Below are positions 60,812 to 64,000 of a stretch of DNA of 64,000 nt, one piece after another. Origin of the DNA: JAKPBU01 sp964425695. Lineage in GTDB: Bacteria; Pseudomonadota; Gammaproteobacteria; Xanthomonadales; Xanthomonadaceae. The stretch covers positions 62,001 to 126,000 of the forward strand of contig CAYRNF010000007.1 in assembly GCA_964425695.1 (NCBI GenBank), in the 5' to 3' direction. Position 1 is the stretch's first letter, and the number at the start of each line of letters is the position of its first letter. The notes under the pieces are model-generated. The model had not been told where the DNA came from. It ran no database searches and was given only the letters and a program-made list of their open reading frames with translations. A program made the position numbers and the translations under genes.

Positions 60812-62254
60812 ATGACGTTTGAATCCCTCGGGCTTTCGCCCGCGTTGCTGCGTGCGCTGGCCGAACACGGCTACGCCACCCCCACCCCGATCCAGGAACA
60901 GGCCATCCCGCTGGTGCTGGCCGGCAACGACGTGCTCGGCGGTGCCCAGACCGGCACCGGCAAGACCGCCGCGTTCGGCCTGCCGCTGCTGCAGCGCCTG
61001 GCCAAGGAAACCCCGCCCAAGGGCCCGCGCAAGCCGCGCGCGCTGGTGCTGGTGCCCACCCGCGAACTGGCGGTGCAGGTCGCCGACAGCCTGAAGGACT
61101 ATGGCCGCCACCTGCGCCTCAACGTGACCATGCTGTTCGGCGGCGTGGGCATGCAGCCGCAGGTCGACAACCTGCGCCGCGGCGTGGACATCCTGGTGGC
61201 CTGCCCGGGCCGCCTGCTCGACCACATGGAGCAGGGCACCGCCAAGCTCGACGCGGTGGAAGTGCTGGTGCTGGACGAAGCCGACCGCATGCTCGACATG
61301 GGCTTCCTGCCGCAGATGAAGCGGATCCTGGCGCGCGTGCCCAGGCAGCGCCAGACGCTGCTGTTCTCGGCCACGTTCGAGCCGCGCATCCGGGCGCTGG
61401 CGCTGGAGTTCATGCACGAGCCGAAGCAGGTGCAGGTGGCCGCGCAGAACACGGTGGTGCAGACCATCACCCACCGCGTGCATCCGGTCGACGCGTCCAG
61501 CAAGCGCGACCTGCTGGTCAAGATCCTGGCCGAGCGCCACACCGACCAGGTGCTGGTGTTCGGCAAGACCAAGCACGGCTGCAACCGCCTGGCCGAACAG
61601 CTCGAACAGGCCGGCCTGCCCGCGGTGGCGATCCACGGCAACAAGAGCCAGGCCGCGCGCCAGAAGGCGCTCGACGCGTTCAAGGCCGGGCGTGCGCGGA
61701 TCCTGGTGGCCACCGACGTGGCCGCGCGCGGCATCGACATCCCCGACCTGCCGCTGGTGATCAACCACGACCTGCCGATGGTGGCCGAGGATTACGTGCA
61801 CCGCATCGGCCGCACCGGCCGCAACGGCGCCACGGGCGAAGCGCTGTCGCTGGTGTCGCCGGAAGAGGGCGGGCTGCTCAAGGACATCCAGAAGGTGCTG
61901 AAGGCCGAGATCCAGATGGACGTGGTGCGCGGCTTCGAACCGAGCCGCCCGATCCGCCTGGATGCGCCGCGCCCGCCCAACGGCGGCCAGCAGCGTCGCG
62001 GCGGCAATGCCGGCCGTCCGTCGCAAGGCAAGCCCGCTCAGGGCAGGCCGTCGCAGGGCAGGCCCGCCCGCGCCGGCAGCGCCAGCGCACGTCCGGCCGG
62101 CGACCAGCCGCCCGCACGCCGCGCCGCAGGCAAGCCCGCGCATCGCGCCCACGGCAAGCCCGCCGACCGCGGCGCGCACGCCCACGCCGGTCCTGCGCAA
62201 CACCGTGGGAGCGGCAGGCCGCAGCAGGGCAACCGGCGCGATACGCGCGCCTGA
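60812..62254 (+). CDS. rhlE: DEAD-box RNA helicase, RhlE type
   Basis: 480 residues. Motifs in order: TPTPIQEQAIPLVL (Q), GAQTGTGKTAAFGLPLLQR (I), PTRELAVQV (Ia), CPGRLLDHM, VLDEADRMLDMGF (II, DEAD), SATFEPRIRAL (III, SAT), LVFGKTKHGCNRLAEQL, HGNKSQAARQKALDAF, ATDVAARGIDIPDLPLVINH and HRIGRTGRNG (VI). The last 100 residues are a basic Gly/Gln/Pro/Arg/Ala tail (GRPSQGKPAQGRPSQGRPAR). RhlE helps in rRNA maturation and mRNA turnover. A long 5' region may regulate it. Confidence 0.96.
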   Translation: MTFESLGLSPALLRALAEHGYATPTPIQEQAIPLVLAGNDVLGGAQTGTGKTAAFGLPLLQRLAKETPPKGPRKPRALVLVPTRELAVQVADSLKDYGRHLRLNVTMLFGGVGMQPQVDNLRRGVDILVACPGRLLDHMEQGTAKLDAVEVLVLDEADRMLDMGFLPQMKRILARVPRQRQTLLFSATFEPRIRALALEFMHEPKQVQVAAQNTVVQTITHRVHPVDASSKRDLLVKILAERHTDQVLVFGKTKHGCNRLAEQLEQAGLPAVAIHGNKSQAARQKALDAFKAGRARILVATDVAARGIDIPDLPLVINHDLPMVAEDYVHRIGRTGRNGATGEALSLVSPEEGGLLKDIQKVLKAEIQMDVVRGFEPSRPIRLDAPRPPNGGQQRRGGNAGRPSQGKPAQGRPSQGRPARAGSASARPAGDQPPARRAAGKPAHRAHGKPADRGAHAHAGPAQHRGSGRPQQGNRRDTRA

Positions 62255-62280
62255 TTGCTTTGCCAGCGTTGCAGTAAGAA

Positions 62281-62308
62281 AAGGCCGGCATTGCCGGCCT
62301 TCTTCTTT
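62281..62308 (+). terminator. Intrinsic terminator of rhlE
   Basis: AAGGCCGGC-ATT-GCCGGCCTT, perfect 9-bp stem with a T-rich tail (CTTCTTT), 26 bases after the rhlE stop. The GC content drops noticeably beyond it. Confidence 0.8.
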
Positions 62309-62490
62309 GCAATGGGAGCGTGTTCGCAGTCACGCGCGCTTTGGTCTCCGAGTGCAAAGTAGGAGCGGAATAATGGGCGGCCCTGGCGATGGCAGTAGGC
62401 AGTGCCAGATGCCTGTGAGTGGGATCGCAGCGCAAGCCCGCCACGTGATAGGTTGAGATCTGGAATGTAGATACTCAAGGATGAACGTTT

Positions 62491-62955
62491 ATGCACAGGC
62501 GTGGGTGCTCGCTCGTGGGGATCTTGCTCCTTCTTGCAGCCGAGCAGTCGGGCGCACAAAGCAAGCCCGACATCCGGCCTGCGATGGTGATCCAGGCTAT
62601 CGGCCCGGGCGTTGACCTGTCGGTTGCGCCCCGTGCCGAGTCAACCAGCGTGGCAATCATCTACTACGTCTTGAGCGGCACTGAACAGCCAACGGCGCAG
62701 TTGGCTGCGCGGTTGGAGAAGAGTCACGTCAATCACCAGCGAGATGGCTGCGGCAACGTCTGGTCTTTTGAGCCTATGGATCTAGGACGTGGCTGGCGTC
62801 GAGAGGTCCACGCTCAGCGCGGCCCGGGATGTCCTGCCGTCGACGCGAAAGCGACGGCTGGGCTCCGACTGACGAGCTATCTCAACTACAAGGCCACGAA
62901 TCAGGCATTCCTCTTGCGGCAGTCTGCTTGGAATGCGATTAACTCAGCGCCGTAG
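62491..62955 (+). CDS. Secreted protein of unknown function in low-GC stretch
   Basis: 154 residues. Signal MHRRGCSLVGILLLLAAEQS with GAQ cleavage is likely. The mature part includes VIQAIGPGVDLSVAPRAEST and SVAIIYYVLSGTEQPTAQLA, with cysteines in DGCGNVWSFEP and GPGCPAVDA that could be paired. Codon use is less GC-biased than in the genes before it. No family recognised. Start chosen with AAGG upstream. The flanking stretches 62309-62490 and 62956-63097 show no other gene. Confidence 0.65.
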   Translation: MHRRGCSLVGILLLLAAEQSGAQSKPDIRPAMVIQAIGPGVDLSVAPRAESTSVAIIYYVLSGTEQPTAQLAARLEKSHVNHQRDGCGNVWSFEPMDLGRGWRREVHAQRGPGCPAVDAKATAGLRLTSYLNYKATNQAFLLRQSAWNAINSAP

Positions 62956-63097
62956 TGATGCCGGTGTTCGAACGGCAATGCCGTTGGCGACCTCGATATC
63001 AGGCGCCACAATGTCAGTTCTACTAGATCTCGCCTGCTCTCGGCCGTGGCGCAAGACCAATGAAGCATCAAATGAATCTACTCAAGGAGGAACAAAG

Positions 63098-63436
63098 ATG
63101 AGCCAAGGCGTTATCCCACCGGTCCCGCAGGGTTTGCGGCAGGCTTTCAAGAATTACCCTGAGTTGATCGAAAGACTTCAGGCTGAACTCTTGTACGTGG
63201 TCGAGAAGCCGTCCCCTGTCACACCTCCCCTCGAGCGCGCGGTTTGGACACTAGAGGACACTCTCGATTTGTTTTTTTCTGAAGCTCGAGAAGAGCTCAA
63301 TGCCGCGGAAGCAGGCGGAGATCCGGATGCGATCGCACGCGCTAAAGCGAAGAAACTTGTCGTGGGGTCTGCGCGCGCTGACCTCGGAGATATGTCTGAA
63401 CTTCGCGCATACTTCAATTCGTGGTACCAGCCATGA
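63098..63436 (+). CDS. Putative antitoxin partner of a zeta-type toxin
   Basis: 112 residues, soluble and acidic: MSQGVIPPVPQGLRQAFKNY, PELIERLQAELLYVVEKPSP, VTPPLERAVWTLEDTLDLFF and SEAREELNAAEAGGDPDAIA. A strong AAGGAGG site (63084-63090) precedes ATG 63098. The stop overlaps the start of the zeta-type kinase gene (ATGA at 63433-63436), the order and coupling typical for antitoxin-toxin pairs. It is not epsilon or PezA in any recognisable way; no DNA-binding domain is visible. Function is inferred from position only. Confidence 0.7.
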   Translation: MSQGVIPPVPQGLRQAFKNYPELIERLQAELLYVVEKPSPVTPPLERAVWTLEDTLDLFFSEAREELNAAEAGGDPDAIARAKAKKLVVGSARADLGDMSELRAYFNSWYQP

Positions 63437-64000
63437 GCGAACAGGATAGGTTGAGCGCGGATCTGCACCGACGCATCTTTGAATCAGAAATTCTTCCGGA
63501 TTACAGGGTTGCCGATAAGACCAGCCACGAACGCCCAAAGGCGATCATTCTTGCTGGCCAACCAGGCTCTGGAAAGGGTGGGCTGGCTGACAGGGCAAGA
63601 GGAGAGCTCAGAGGAGATGCTGTTACGGTTGATCCAGATGGGTTGCGCGACTACCACCCTGACATTCGGGAATTTCGTCGCGAAAGTCCATACAGCTGGT
63701 CAGGACGAACCCATGCAGACGCCAGCCAGTGGGCTGACGAATTGCTTGAGGCAATCATTGCCGAGAAGAAGAACCTGATCTTCGACACTACATTGAGCAA
63801 CGGAGAGTGGGCTTCAAGTACGCTGATTCGGAACCTTCAGACGGAAGGCTACGACGTCGAGATTCGCGCAATGGCCTCGCATCGATTGGAAAGCGAGCAT
63901 GGCGTCTACGAACGCTTCTCCAGTTCCCTCGACCGCAGGGGTTTCGCTCGCCATGTCCCCGAGGCTGCGCGCGACGCAATCTACGATAAGTTGCCCATCA
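63433..64000 (+). CDS. Zeta/PezT-type toxin kinase, 3' end cut by window edge
   Basis: 189 codons are visible and the frame is open at base 64000. The Walker A loop AIILAGQPGSGKGGLADRAR (K48) is followed by VTVDPDGLRDYHPDI, the region that in zeta toxins carries the substrate-binding D/R residues, then IFDTTLSNGEWASS (matching the PezT GTL strand) and a later helix EHGVYERFSSSLDRRGFARH. Zeta toxins phosphorylate UDP-N-acetylglucosamine or similar nucleotides and block cell-wall synthesis. The partner gene overlaps upstream. The rest of the gene and its neighbours are outside the window. Confidence 0.85.
   Translation, partial: MSEQDRLSADLHRRIFESEILPDYRVADKTSHERPKAIILAGQPGSGKGGLADRARGELRGDAVTVDPDGLRDYHPDIREFRRESPYSWSGRTHADASQWADELLEAIIAEKKNLIFDTTLSNGEWASSTLIRNLQTEGYDVEIRAMASHRLESEHGVYERFSSSLDRRGFARHVPEAARDAIYDKLPI

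Overview
The window is a very GC-rich piece of a gammaproteobacterial chromosome, most probably from the family Xanthomonadaceae (Lysobacter/Luteimonas/Xanthomonas group). The evidence is the gene order thrS-infC-rpmI-rplT-pheS-pheT-ihfA-merR-tRNA-Pro, a TraB/GumN protein, TorF-type putative porins, two M13 peptidases and GTAG-type REP sequences. Genus cannot be fixed from sequence reading alone. Nearly all of the window looks like native chromosome. Only the last 1.7 kb (after about 62,300) is visibly less GC-rich and carries a toxin-antitoxin-like pair, so an accessory region probably begins there.

Layout. 1-6,852: translation block (end of thrS, infC with an ATC start, rpmI, rplT with a long basic tail, pheS, pheT) running into ihfA, a MerR regulator and tRNA-Pro(GGG). 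6,963-8,570: TraB/GumN protein and a non-coding tandem duplication. 8,571-12,230 (minus): a three-gene lipid-type cluster of a ketoacyl-ACP synthase III fused to a haem-oxygenase-like diiron domain, a fatty-acid-hydroxylase-family membrane enzyme and an unrecognised protein. 12,344-18,693 (minus): dxs, an unknown two-domain protein, an HNH nuclease, an acyl-CoA dehydrogenase and a LEA14-like lipoprotein. 18,914-22,801: a secreted protein divergent from an operon of ECF sigma factor, zinc-finger anti-sigma factor, S8 protease and TorF outer-membrane protein. 22,911-28,910: tRNA-Phe, yggX, mutY, an AsmA-like gene, ftsY, rsmD and coaD.

29,014-36,000: lipoprotein, YfhL-type ferredoxin, gamma-glutamyltransferase, metallo-hydrolase with a TMEM43 homologue, then suhB divergent from trmJ. 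36,016-39,071: a PhnD-like binding protein translationally coupled to a HAMP-GGDEF-EAL enzyme. 39,220-45,426: ExoD and CorC-type membrane proteins divergent from a DUF47-Pit phosphate pair with a candidate PHO box, an alkyltransferase-like protein, a 2OG-Fe(II) oxygenase and a rhomboid protease. 45,460-59,888: two M13 peptidases bracket a ten-gene stretch (a secreted protein, a SigK/RskA-like sigma/anti-sigma pair and eight downstream genes for membrane-lipid modification ending in a Blc lipocalin). 60,109-62,254: DoxX-like protein and RhlE helicase. 62,491-64,000: secreted hypothetical, putative antitoxin and a zeta-type toxin cut by the window edge.

How the genes work together. Several operons are packed with four-base ATGA overlaps that imply translational coupling. 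Two ECF systems, of different type, each control an envelope function: the first is linked to a secreted protease and an outer-membrane protein, the second to fatty-acid chain desaturation and methylation. The second closely resembles the sigK-rskA locus of Mycobacterium tuberculosis and the RpoE-dependent lipid genes of Rhodobacter. The KAS III-diiron fusion cluster is the least explained metabolic locus in the window.
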